Source of the DNA: Paralithodes platypus | Lineage: Eukaryota > Arthropoda > Malacostraca > Decapoda > Lithodidae | Reading direction: 5' to 3' | NCBI GenBank assembly: GCA_032716605.1 | Contig: CM064573.1 | Span: 1,389,356 to 1,453,355 of the forward strand | Length of the DNA stretch: 64,000 bases | Shown here: positions 1 through 8,973 of the stretch, one piece after another | Numbering within the stretch: position 1 is the first letter of the stretch | How the letters are laid out: each line of letters begins with the position of its first letter | Made by a program: the position numbers and the translations under genes | The notes under the pieces: generated by a model | Database searches by the model: none | What the model was told of the DNA's origin: nothing | The model's input: the letters and a program-made list of their open reading frames with translations, nothing else

Positions 1-300
1 TCAAGGTTACTTGCCCTCCAAAATTCTGCTGTTTCTAGTGTCCAACAGTATTTCAGAGAGATAAAGATGTGAAAAGGAAATACCTCCCTGGGGATTAACA
101 TGGCAGGGAGGGGGGACAATATTAATGATATAGCACAATTAGGGAAATATTTTAGTAATTTACAAATGCAGTCAACCTTGAATTCAGAGCAAGATGCTTG
201 TCAAGGCAATGTTGCAGTCTATAATATCTCGGGGAAGCCCATTCCACAAGTTGACGACTTGATTGAAGAAGAAATTCTTGGATTCGTGCGAGTTGAATGA
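1..300 (-). mobile_element. Diverged CR1-2 LINE 3' end
   Basis: On the minus strand this is a degraded copy of the C-terminal coding end and 3' UTR of the CR1-2 family, best seen at 31843-32973. Positions about 205-298 match the segment encoding the VVNLWNGLPR-type C-terminus. Positions 16-60 match its 3' UTR only weakly. The plus-strand open frame across 100-300 is an antisense shadow. Many substitutions and small indels mark it as an old copy. Confidence 0.65.
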
Positions 301-302
301 TA

Positions 303-425
303 CCAATAATATCCTGTTTTCTCTCGTCCATTAGTGATATCCCATTTTCTCTCGTCCATTAGTGATATCCCATTTTCTCTCGTCCGTAAGTGATATCCCG
401 TTTTCTCTCCTACATAAGTGATATC
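303..425. repeat. 28-bp minisatellite, about 4 copies
   Basis: The unit reads roughly GATATCCCATTTTCTC followed by TCGTCCATTAGT. Four copies are visible with single-base differences (CGTCC ATTAGT, CGTCCGTAAGT, CTACATAAGT). The array follows the CR1 fragment directly. Confidence 0.85.
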
Positions 426-544
426 CAGTGCTTCGTCTGTAGGGAGAGTTTTGCTACCTCATGACACTTAACTTTTGATAGTAGTAGGCTACTTTGACGA
501 GCTATGATGAGTTTGTATCAAGGGGGTCAGTGTATCTACGTAAA

Positions 545-622
545 TCTCTCTCTCTCTCTCTCAAACTTACAAATCTATTATCCTCACCATCCCAAGCAAA
601 GAACGAAAAGACCATTTGCATA

Positions 623-678
<56 letters not shown>
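545..678. repeat. (CT)n microsatellite tracts
   Basis: There is a short CT run at 545-562 and a longer one at about 627-678. The sequence between them (563-620) recurs almost unchanged at 18962-19020, again between CT and CTCA repeats, so the whole block is a dispersed repeat with a pyrimidine tract. Confidence 0.9.
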
Positions 679-680
<2 letters not shown>

Positions 681-697
681 TGCCACGCCCTCCACAC

Positions 698-1178
698 CAG
701 ACTATCCCAATTAATTCATTTAGCTGCCATATATCCTTCCTAAGCTTCATAAGATCGTCTTAAATAAGGGGGGTGACCTGTTTGTGTCTGTCCTTTTCTA
801 TCTTTCTCTGGCTTGTATCCATTTGGCCCCATTCTACCTACTGTTTTAAGACGTTTATCCCCATCTAGGTGTCAATTTTTTACTGGTGAGCGGTAGCGAG
901 CTAGCATATTTTTTATTTTTGTTGGACAGCAGGCTAAATTTGTACATTTTTCGATAGAAAAATGTCTCCGGCGAAGCCGGATTTCTTCATATAATGCTGG
1001 CTCGCTATCGCTCGCCAGGAAGAAATCGACACCTAGATGGGGATAAGTCTTAAAATAGTTGGCTGAATGGGGCCGAATGGATACAAGCCAGAGAAAGAGA
1101 GAAAAGAACAGAAATAACAACAAGCAGGTTGTAGCTAGAATACCATTAAAAGGTCGTCGCCGGTACAGAAAGGGTTAA
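698..1178. mobile_element. MITE C1, interrupted by MITE A1
   Basis: Two separated pieces of MITE C (698-763 and 1131-1178) flank MITE A1. The left piece has the internal CATATATCCTTCCTAAGC motif and the ATCGTCT motif. The right piece has the terminal GTCGCCGGTACAG and ends AGGGTTAA at 1171-1178. The upstream C terminus is not seen, so this copy was probably truncated at the CT repeat. Confidence 0.7.
764..1130. mobile_element. MITE A1 (inverted-repeat element)
   Basis: Family A is about 375 bp with long inverted arms. The left arm carries GGCTTGTATCCATTTGG and GTTTTAAGACGTTTATCC. The right arm carries the reverse complement, ending GGATACAAGCCAGAGAAAG. The centre holds a GGCGAGCGATAGCGAGCC-type motif, a TTTTTCGATAGAAAAA hairpin and a CCGGCGAAGCCGG hairpin. 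No open reading frame is present, so it must depend on a transposase in trans. Here it sits in MITE C1 at TTAA (760-763). Its right tip (CACCCCCC TTAA in other copies) is missing. Confidence 0.85.
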
Positions 1179-1208
1179 TTGTGATAAGATAATCGGCTAT
1201 AGAGATTA

Positions 1209-1241
1209 TTAACCCTTTCAGTACCGGTGCCGTCCTTTTAA
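1209..1241. mobile_element. MITE C2 left tip
   Basis: This is the terminal 33 bp of MITE C (TTAACCCTTTCAGTACCGG, then TGCCGTCCTTT), cut at a TTAA where MITE B1 begins. No matching right half of C is found after B1. Confidence 0.7.
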
Positions 1242-1574
1242 GGGGGGACGGTTGTTTTTTTATGGTCCCCCTTCGCCCTCGTGTTTAGCCCCATTAGTTT
1301 TCAGATATTATGACGTTCGGCTCATTAGTTTGACGATGTTAAGACCTTTCGCTCTATTTATTTGTCAAAATTAAGACTTTCGTGCCATTTAGGTGAGAAA
1401 AAAAATCCTGACGAGCAATAGCGAGCCTGTAATTTAGGGCGGAACATTTTGCTACCGAAAAATGTACACATTTGACTAGATTGGGGATGTCATTTTAAGC
1501 TTGATGAAGGTCGAGGGAGGAAACTAAAGCAATAACAAATAATTAAATCGACCAATAAATATGCCCTCCCCCCT
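1242..1574 (-). mobile_element. MITE B1
   Basis: Diverged family B copy in reverse orientation. Its landmarks are TTTAGCCCCATTAG, three degenerate copies of a roughly 30-bp subrepeat containing TTAAGACNTTTCG, the GAGCAATAGCGAGCC core, CTACCGAAAAATGTAC, and AAGCTTGATGAAGGTC. It starts directly at the TTAA (1238-1241) of MITE C2. The right end is weak. Confidence 0.75.
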
Positions 1575-1601
1575 CAAACACACATTCTCCAATCCCACCC
1601 A

Positions 1602-1818
1602 TTAACCCTTTCAAGCCTAACCGAACCTACTAAGGTTCGGTTAAATAATAATTCTTTATAAATACTACATGACTTTAATTAGTTTCAGTATTTTTCCATA
1701 ATTAAAGAGTATCAGTCAATAAAGGATACCAAGTCCTAAGATCCAAAAGGAAAGGAAGCAACAACAGGAAATAATTTTATTAGATTTTACTTTCGTTTTG
1801 CCTTCAGCTGAAGGGTTA
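1602..1818. mobile_element. Candidate TTAA MITE K
   Basis: The element starts TTAACCCTTTCAAGCC at 1602 and ends TTCAGCTGAAGGGTTAA at 1818, giving short inverted ends and a length near that of MITE C. It contains an internal palindrome, AACCGAACC/GGTTCGGTT, around 1620-1645. Only one copy is visible, so the family status is inferred. Confidence 0.5.
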
Positions 1819-1824
1819 ATGTAA

Positions 1825-2165
1825 GATCCCAAGGTTAAGGCCTTTGATATTGATATTGATATTGATTTGGTATTGATAAATACGCTCATTACATTGAACG
1901 TATTTATCAATACCAAATATCAGTGTGGAATGTTAACCCAAGGCCTTAACCTTGGGATCTATTTTTTTCATTACATTGAGCGTATTTATCAATACCAAAT
2001 ATCAGTGTGGAATGTTAACCCAAGGTTAAGGCCTTTGATATTGATATTGATTTGGTATTGATAAATACGCTCAATGTAATGAAAAAAATATATATTTTTT
2101 CATTGAGCGTATTTATCAATACCAAATCAATATCAATATCAATACCTTGGGATATATATATATAT
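1825..2165. repeat. Cluster of nested inverted repeats (family E)
   Basis: A 20-bp perfect inverted repeat at 1825-1844 and 1940-1959 (GATCCCAAGGTTAAGG...) encloses a second inverted pair, GGTATTGATAAATACG / CGTATTTATCAATACC. The inner motif recurs in alternating orientation at about 1980-2005, 2052-2072 and 2105-2125, and again at 3490-3600. The pattern suggests repeated insertion or inversion of a small palindromic element. Confidence 0.7.
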
Positions 2166-2229
2166 ATCTCTGTGCTATCTAGTTTCATCAAGTTAACCAC
2201 TTGAGGATCAAGATACGTAACAGAAGAGT

Positions 2230-2298
2230 GGCTGCATAAAATCGTCTAATGATAGCCAAAATAAATTGCTAAAACGCGTCAGAGCTTCAAAGGGTTAA
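2230..2298. mobile_element. MITE C right-end fragment
   Basis: The sequence matches the right third of MITE C (ATAAAATCGTCTAATGATAGCC) and ends CAAAGGGTTAA at 2288-2298. The left part is replaced by the family E cluster. Confidence 0.5.
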
Positions 2299-2417
2299 AT
2301 GATTAGACCTTCTGTATAGCTATATTATGTTATCGTTTAGCAGATAATTTCTCGATACCGGTACTTAAAGAAAATATATGTAACAACTATGTCTTTGCAT
2401 TATATTAAGACAAAATT
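2292..2417 (+). repeat. 126-bp exact direct duplication, copy 1
   Basis: Identical to 3360-3485, 1068 bp downstream. It includes the AGGGTTAA/GGGGTTAA junction, an internal CGATACCGGTACTT and TCTTTGCATTATATTAAG. No difference is visible between the copies apart from the first flanking base. Confidence 0.9.
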
Positions 2418-2425
2418 TAAATAAG

Positions 2426-2628
2426 TAGCACCATATTTCACTACAAAATCTTCAAAATATCTGAGAAATCTTGATGGGAACTTTGCAATTTTTTTACCAT
2501 CAACAAGATTTCCATTCCACATTATGTGGAATTGTGGAATGGAAATCTTGTTGATGGTAAAAAAATTGCAAAGTTCCCATCAAGATTTCTCAGATATTTT
2601 GAAGATTTTGTAGTGAAATATGGTGCTA
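2426..2628. repeat. Perfect 95-bp inverted repeat with 13-nt spacer
   Basis: The left arm 2426-2520 is the exact reverse complement of the right arm 2534-2628, with a 13-base centre (ATTATGTGGAATT). No arm mismatch was found by reading base by base. It could extrude as a cruciform. It has no TTAA ends and no internal gene, so it is either a recent foldback duplication or an assembly or template-switch artefact. Confidence 0.95.
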
Positions 2629-2639
2629 CGTATTCCATC

Positions 2640-3110
2640 TTTCCTCATCCACCCTTCTGAATAACCACCACATTCTACTATCCCATAAATTATCCACCTC
2701 CTCAGTCTATCCACCAGTCTATTGCCTCACCCACCTATCCAATCAATCATCCACCTCTCCACATCCCACACCCCACCACCTCATCCACCCTACCTTACCC
2801 CACCAATAACTTCTCTCATCAATCATCCACCTCTTCAGCTATTTCCACCTCCTACTCCACCCAGCCCACCACTTCATCACACATTCTTCTATCCACATTA
2901 TAAACACACATTTCTTCTCTCCCACCTCTTCAGCTATTTCCACCACCTGATCCACCCCTCCTACTCCACCCAGCCCACCACTTCATCACACATTCTTCTA
3001 TCCACATTATAAACACACATTTCTTCTCTCCCACCTCTTCACCTGATCCACCCCTCCTCCACCTGATCCACCCCTCCACCACCAGCAGCCACGGGTGTCA
3101 CTTATTGCAT
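2640..3110. repeat. Pyrimidine-rich degenerate tandem repeat
   Basis: C/A/T-rich sequence built from CCACCTCTTCAGCTATTTCC, CCACCCAGCCCACCACTTC and ATCCACATTATAAACAC modules. One segment of about 120 bp is duplicated (around 2825-2930 and 2925-3035). The open frame over 2722-3012 is a by-product of missing G residues, not a gene. Confidence 0.7.
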
Positions 3111-3119
3111 GACTGGGGG

Positions 3120-3360
3120 CGCTCCCAACGCTCAAAGGGGGGGGTGGGAAGAGGGTTGATGGACGAGAGCAGCCCGGGGGGGGAGGTGGAGGGAATAGGG
3201 AGGGATAGATGGACAGAAAGATAGGGGGATGCGTATGGTTGAGGGAGGAGGGGGGGGGGTGCGTATGGAAGGGGTAGGAGAGGGATGCAAGTGATAGTGG
3301 GAGAGGGATGGAAGGGATGGGTAGTAGGATAGGATAGGAAAGGGATGGGAGGGGTAGTGG
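3120..3360. repeat. G-rich low-complexity block 1
   Basis: Irregular AGGGATGGGAGGGG-type repeats on the plus strand with several runs of four or more G, so G-quadruplex formation is possible. It ends where the 126-bp duplicate begins. Confidence 0.8.
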
Positions 3361-3485
3361 GGTTAAATGATTAGACCTTCTGTATAGCTATATTATGTTA
3401 TCGTTTAGCAGATAATTTCTCGATACCGGTACTTAAAGAAAATATATGTAACAACTATGTCTTTGCATTATATTAAGACAAAATT
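3360..3485 (+). repeat. 126-bp exact direct duplication, copy 2
   Basis: Second copy of 2292-2417. It is followed directly by family E inverted-repeat sequence (CGTATTTATCAATACC at 3491-3506). In copy 1 the order relative to family E is different, so rearrangement has occurred. Confidence 0.9.
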
Positions 3486-3609
3486 ACATTGAGCGTATTT
3501 ATCAATACCAAATCAATATCAATATATTGGGTACGAACAAAACTCAAACAAATTTAAATTTCTATGGTATTTATCAATACCAAATCAATATCAATATCAA
3601 AGACCTTGG

Positions 3610-4100
3610 GACAGGTAGTGTGTCAGTAAGGAGGGAATTCGGGATGGGAGGGGAAGTATGAGAGGGATGGTAGGGGAAAGGGATGGGGTAGTGGGAGAGG
3701 GATGGGAGGGGTAGTGGTAGTGAGGGACGAGGAGATGGATGGGAGGGGTAGTGGGAGAGGGATGGGAGGTTTTAGTAGGAGAGGGATGGGAAGGTTAGTA
3801 GGAGAGGAGGATGGGGGGAATAGTAGGAGAGGGATGGGAGGGGTAGTGGGATGGCAGGGGTAGTGGGAGAGGGATGGCAGGGGTAGTGGGAGAGGGATGG
3901 GAGGTTTTAGTAGGAGAGGGATGGGAAGGTTAGTAGGAGAGGAATGGGGGTAGTGGGTGACGGATGAGGGGGGGGATGGGATGGGTAGTAGGATGGTAGG
4001 TGTGTTATGAGGGAAGAGATGGGAGGAGAGGGAGGGAGTTAGTTAGAGAGGGGGAGGAAGTTGGAGAGGGATGGGGAGGGGAAGGGAATTGGAAAGGGTG
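3610..4100. repeat. G-rich tandem repeat block 2
   Basis: Degenerate 20-30 bp units of the form GTAGTGGGAGAGGGATGG with AGGTTTTAGTAGG variants repeat across the block. No coding potential is seen. Confidence 0.8.
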
Positions 4101-4480
4101 ATCAAGTCATGACATACTAGAGTTCTGGCCTGGTTACCGTTCCATGATTCGTGACACCACCCAGGGGGCCGGGCCCCAGATGATGACCTTCCTCACTTTC
4201 CGGCAGTTACAGTCCTACCTCGTTCTGTGATGACAGTGTCTTACTTAGTCTGAGTTAATTATGGGTTATTGGCAGGATATTGGGAGAGAGAAGGGGGGGG
4301 AGGGGGGGAAATTTGGAGAGGGAATGGAGGGTTAGGGAGGAAATGGTCAAGGGGAGGTGGGTGGGGGGGGGGGATCAAGTCATGACTTACTAGAATTCTG
4401 GATTGGTTACCGGTCCATGAGTCTTGACACCACCCAGGGCCCGGCCCCCCGGATGGTGTCCTCACTTTCCGGCAGTGACA
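4099..4480 (+). repeat. Diverged direct repeat pair of about 110 bp
   Basis: The segments 4099-4210 and 4373-4480 share GATCAAGTCATGAC, CTGG..TGGTTACCG and GACACCACCCAGGG, then CTCACTTTCCGGCAGT. They differ at roughly one base in eight. Between them lies G-rich DNA. Confidence 0.75.
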
Positions 4481-4599
4481 GGCATAGTGTTAATTATTGG
4501 AAATTTGGAAAGAGATGGAGTTGGAGGATGTTAGGGAGAGAAGAGAGGGTTCTGGAGGAAGTTAGGGAGGGAGGGAGGGGAGGGTACCAAGTTTGTTAT

Positions 4600-5690
4600 G
4601 GCTGTGTAAGCAAGTATCCCACCCAGGTCTTGAGCCTGGGTCAGCAATTATCCTACCCAGGTCATGAGCCTAAGTTAGCAATTATCCCACCCAGGTGTAA
4701 CTGGGTCAGCATACATATACAATGAAATACATACAATGAAATACATACAATGAAATACATACACAAACCAGGTGATCAGTCTAGTCTGTTCGGTGGCCAC
4801 CTAACCTATCACTGTCTGACCTAATCCTGAGTCCCCCAGGGTTCGATCAGCCAACCAGTCAGTAAGGCTCTCACCACTTACCGCTCGGCTGTGACTCGGC
4901 TGATGTATTATAATCAAATGGGGTTATTTCCGCATAATGTTTTCCATGTTATTCATTATACAGTTATTTGTATATATATGTATTTGTCTTGTAAATGAGA
5001 TATATGTATATTTATTTAAATAAACTTAATATTTGAGTATGCGAAATAATGATTAGCCTAAATATAATGTTAAGTATTTCCACCACATTATACACCAATG
5101 CATTGTGTGCGTTTTGTGTTTTAATTCTATTCACTGGCCCTAGCTGAATAACATATGCATACGTTTATTTTTTACAACTAATATACACCTTTTGTGTTTT
5201 AATACTCCATTAATCTCAGCATAGCGAGTATAGCTGATGATGATTATACAGTTTGCAATATAAATAAAGGTATATAAATAAGGCTGAGTGTAAGGCTATT
5301 TAGGCTCAATACATTATTGTAACGGGTTACATTCCACGGCTGGCAGATTATTTTCCAAAGTTTTCTACATTTCAAAATACTTGCATTAAATAGATACATA
5401 CCGGTACATCCAGAGGACGATGGTGTTTTGAAAATGGTTGTAACTATAATATTTTCTGATATACTGAACTTATAATATAGCCTGCTCTGATAGTGTGTGA
5501 CGTATGATATAACGTACAAGCAGAGTAGGCTGTATTATATGTTCCATATATCAGACAATGACAACATTACAGAACATAAGAGAATACCATCGTCTTCTGG
5601 ACGTATGTATGTACTTCATGCAAGTGTTTTAAATGTAGGAAATATCGTAAATTAATTTAAAAACGTCTAAAATAAAAGTGAATAAACTAT
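4600..5690. other. Mostly unique AT-rich sequence
   Basis: There are three degenerate TATCCCACCCAGGT motifs at 4615-4700 and a short (CATACAATGAAATA)n repeat at 4717-4757. A weak tRNA-like B-box (GGGTTCGATCAG) lies near 4840. The rest is AT-rich without a convincing frame. The segment 5400-5625 contains two similar blocks, ATCCAGAGGACGATGGTGTT and, inverted, ACCATCGTCTTCTGGACG, so part of it is another inverted repeat. Confidence 0.6.
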
Positions 5691-5692
5691 TT

Positions 5693-6142
5693 GTTGGCGT
5701 AATATGTGTTATACTCACGAGTGTTGGCGTAATATGTGTTATACTCACGAGTGTTGGCGTAATATGTGTTATACTCACGAGTGTTGGCGTAATATGTGTT
5801 ATACTCACGAGTGTTGGCGTAATATGTGTTATACTCACCAGTGTTGGCGTAATATGTGTTATACTCACGAGTGTTGGCGTAATATGTGTTATACTCACCA
5901 GTGTTGGCGTAATATGTGTTATACTCACGAGTGTTGGCGTAATATGTGTTATACTCACGAGTGTTGGCGTAATATGTGTTATACTCACGAGTGTTGGCGT
6001 AATATGTGTTATACTCACGAGTGTTGGCGTAATATGTGTTATACTCACCAGTGTTGGCGTAATATGTGTTATACTCACGAGTGTTGGCGTAATATGTGTT
6101 ATACTCACGAGTGTTGGCGTAATATGTGTTATACTCACGAGT
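5693..6142. repeat. 30-bp minisatellite, 15 copies
   Basis: The unit GTTGGCGTAATATGTG followed by TTATACTCACGAGT repeats exactly 15 times with no length change. The only variation is CACGAG versus CACCAG, in copies 5, 7 and 12. The unit is a multiple of three, so several frames on both strands stay open. These frames are not evidence of a gene. Confidence 0.97.
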
Positions 6143-6389
6143 GTTCATATACTTCTACAGTATTGGTGTTGTAACTGTAATTATACCACTAGCTTCTATA
6201 CCTATGTTGCGTTTATTGGGCTATTATAAGAAACAAGTGATGTTTTTATCTATAACCCTAGTATTTTTAAAACTACACTAAGTGCTGCCTTAAACCTTCA
6301 TGAACGAAATATGCAGACACAAATTGTGATTTTTCTGAAACTAAATATTTATCCCTTTATCACAAATGATCACTCGTATTATCTTCATT

Positions 6390-6830
6390 GGATGCTAGGT
6401 TGTTGTTGTTGTTGTTGTTGTTCCCCAAGCTGCCTGGCCGAACAGCCCCAAGGCCCCGAGCAAGGCCAAGGCCATAACCGAGCGCCCCCACAGAACCCTC
6501 CCTGCCGACCACAATAAAGCCTGGGTGACCGAAGCCACTCCATGGCGGGGAGCTGAGGAGGGTGCAGAAACACCCGGGAAACCAAAGACCCATCCAGGGC
6601 CCTGTGCCCCTCAGCAATTATGAAGAGAAAGTTGAGGGGCAAAGGAAAAATGTGACGCTTTGGCTTCCAATCTTGGTAGATTGGGAGGTCAATCCACGGA
6701 AGAGACGCCGTCACTTGAGATCTAGAAAATATATAAGTAAAAGGAACAGTCAGAGTAAGCTATGGGTATGGCAGAGATCGCTCAGTTCTCACTCTGATAG
6801 ACCAGCCCATCACCACTGGATGTTAGGTTA
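6390..6830 (-). mobile_element. Retroelement 3' end with target duplication
   Basis: A minus-strand retroelement fragment ends in an (AAC)n tail, seen here as (GTT)n at 6402-6421. Its last coding-like segment resembles the GLFGQAA end of the LINE tail at 41541-41756. The flanks 6390-6402 (TGGATGCTAGGTT) and 6818-6830 (TGGATGTTAGGTT) match at 12 of 13 bases and look like a target-site duplication. The interior 6560-6815 is not recognised. Confidence 0.6.
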
Positions 6831-6868
6831 GCACTTATGGTTATAATACGGGAGTGACACCTGTATTA

Positions 6869-7083
6869 TTAACCCCTTCAGTACCGGTAACGTCCTTTTC
6901 AGTACATTACGCCAACTATTACACAATTTTATTCAGCTTAGGACTGACGTGTAGCAATTAAGAGGCTACAAACTATCTCAATTAACCCTTTTGACTACCA
7001 CAGATTCTTCCTAAGTTTGCATACATCGTCTAATTATAGCTACGATAAAATTGAAAAGACGTCGCCGGTAAATAAGGGGTTAA
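6869..7083. mobile_element. MITE C3, complete
   Basis: Complete copy. The left end is TTAACCCCTTCAGTACCGG with ACGTCCTTTT, and the right end is AAAAGACGTCGCCGG...AGGGGTTAA. The interior holds two opposed ATTTTATTCAGC/TCGTCTAATTATAGC segments and a central CTACAAACTATCTCAATTAA. No open frame is present. TTAA is at both ends (6869-6872, 7080-7083). Confidence 0.85.
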
Positions 7084-8106
7084 ACACGTGGCAAGGTTGT
7101 TACCAACACTATATCGAACTAAAATAAAATAACCGTATGAGTGCTAATTTGTGATGAAAGGCTAAATCACATTCAATTTCAGAAACATCACTATTTTGTT
7201 CTGCTTGTTTCGTTGATGAAGGTTTATGGAAACATATATTGTAACATTTGGGAAGGGCTCTGCCAACGCTATATCGAACGAAGATAAAAACACAGACTTA
7301 ATTTGTGACAATGGACTCCACAACTGAATTTGCTACTGTCTATACACTAGTAAAAGGATGATTTTGTCATTACTACCAAAATACAGGTTCGCAACGTAAA
7401 CATTATACTGATAGTGCTACGGTCACACTTATTTATATATAATTTGCAATATAATTTAACTGTTGAAATAATTATAAGATCGTGGATAAAAAAAAAATAT
7501 ATAACTAAGAAAAAAAAAAAAAAAAAAGGACTCGACCCGCGGCCCTCAGTGTGAGAACCATGGTCGTGTTACCAACGCCAAATTACTTTCCGCAATAAAA
7601 TTCATACTACATTATTTACCCATCTTACGTTTATGACTTGCTATCATATTACTTAACGTTGTTACCACTATGATAATATATATATCAATGTAAGTGAATT
7701 ACATTACAGGTGTTTTACTTAGTATGAATCTATCCAAGTTATAAACTTTATTGGTATGTAACATGTGTGATGCACATACATAAAAGGGGGATGTGTCGGA
7801 TGGTTGAAAGCCACAGTTGCTCGCGCGTTTGGGGCTAGCAACACGTATTATGAAAAACATGTATCCTCCTTCATTCACTGTCCCCCCCTTCACTCACTCA
7901 ACCCCACAATTTGCCGGAGGATAACAGGTTTTTTCACAATACGTAGACGGATTATTATTTTTTTTTTAAAGTTATAAGTCAATTACGAAAACAACTATTT
8001 TAGGAGTACAAATCGCTCACTATCAAATATATCGATGACAAGCAATTCATGTTCATTATTGCACGTTTAGCATATATATCTTGGGTATTCTATCTCTATA
8101 ATTAAG
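7084..8106. other. AT-rich region with tRNA-like remnant
   Basis: A degenerate direct repeat of about 160 bp (7090-7240 and 7245-7400) shares CCAAC.CTATATCGAAC and AATTTGTGA. At 7520-7590 the minus strand reads GGCGTTGGTAACACGACC, then GGGTCGAGTCC, then a long T run. This resembles a tRNA A-box and B-box followed by a poly(T) terminator, but has no paired acceptor stem. It is probably a SINE remnant. No gene is seen in the rest. Confidence 0.5.
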
Positions 8107-8957
8107 TTAACACCTTCTGTGCCGGCGACGTATTTTGTATTTTGTATTTGATTCTTCTGTATTTGATTCAGCTGTATTTGATTCAGCTGTATTTGATTCA
8201 GCTGTATTTGATTCAGCTGTATTTGATTCAGCTGTATTTGATTCAGCTGTATTTGATTCAGCTGTATTTGATTCAGCTGTATTTGATTCAGCTGTATTTG
8301 ATTCAGTTGTATTTGAGTCAGCTGTATTTGATTCAGCTGTATTTGATTCAGCTGTATTTGATTCAGCTGTATTTGATTCAGCTGTATTTGATTCAGCTGT
8401 ATTTGATTCAGCTGTATTTGATTCAGTTGTATTTGATTCAGCTGTATTTGATTCAGTTGTATTTGATTCAGTTGTATTTGATTCAGTTGTATTTGATTCA
8501 GTTGTATTTGATTCAGTTGTATTTGATTCAGCTGTATTTGATTCAGTTGTATTTGATTCAGTTGTATTTGATTCAGTTGTATTTGATTCAGCTGTATTTG
8601 ATTCAGTTGTATTTGATTCAGCTGTATTTGATTCAGTTGTATTTGATTCAGTTGTATTTGATTCAGTTGTATTTGATTCAGCTGTATTTGATTCAGCTGT
8701 ATTTGATTCAGTTGTATTTGATTCAGTTGTATTTGATTCAGCTGTATTTGATTCAGCTGTATTTGATTCAGCTGTATTTGATTCAGCTGTATTTAGACGA
8801 TTATATGAAGGTTAGGAAGGATATATGGCAGCTAAAAGGATTCATTGAGATAGTCTGTAGCCTTTTGATGGGTAGACGTCCTTCCTAAGCTGCACAAAAT
8901 CGCCTAATAGTTGCCAGAATATAATGAAAAATACAACATCGGTACAGAAAGGGTTAA
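8107..8957 (+). mobile_element. MITE C4 with internal minisatellite
   Basis: The left end is TTAACACCTTCTGTGCCGGCG (8107 on) and the right end TCGGTACAGAAAGGGTTAA (to 8957), both clear MITE C termini. Normal C copies continue from the left end into ATTCTAGCTATATTTAGACG. Here that point is replaced by 43 copies of a 15-bp unit before the C sequence resumes at 8788 with TGTATTTAGACGATTATATG. The element has grown from about 215 to 851 bp by expansion of its own interior. Confidence 0.85.
8143..8787. repeat. 15-bp minisatellite, 43 copies, inside MITE C4
   Basis: The unit is TGTATTTGATTCAGC with frequent TTGT and one GAGTC variant. It lines up with the C segment ATTCTAGCTATATTT (about 55880 in MITE C8), so the seed appears to be the element itself. 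The repeating translation VFDSA is a by-product of the 15-bp period. Confidence 0.97.
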
Positions 8958-8973
8958 TAGATATTGGTACCAA

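Noticed and set aside
5678..6229. Long open frames on both strands across the 30-bp array
   Set aside because: They exist only because the repeat period is a multiple of three and lacks stops. There is no non-repeat coding context or start signal.
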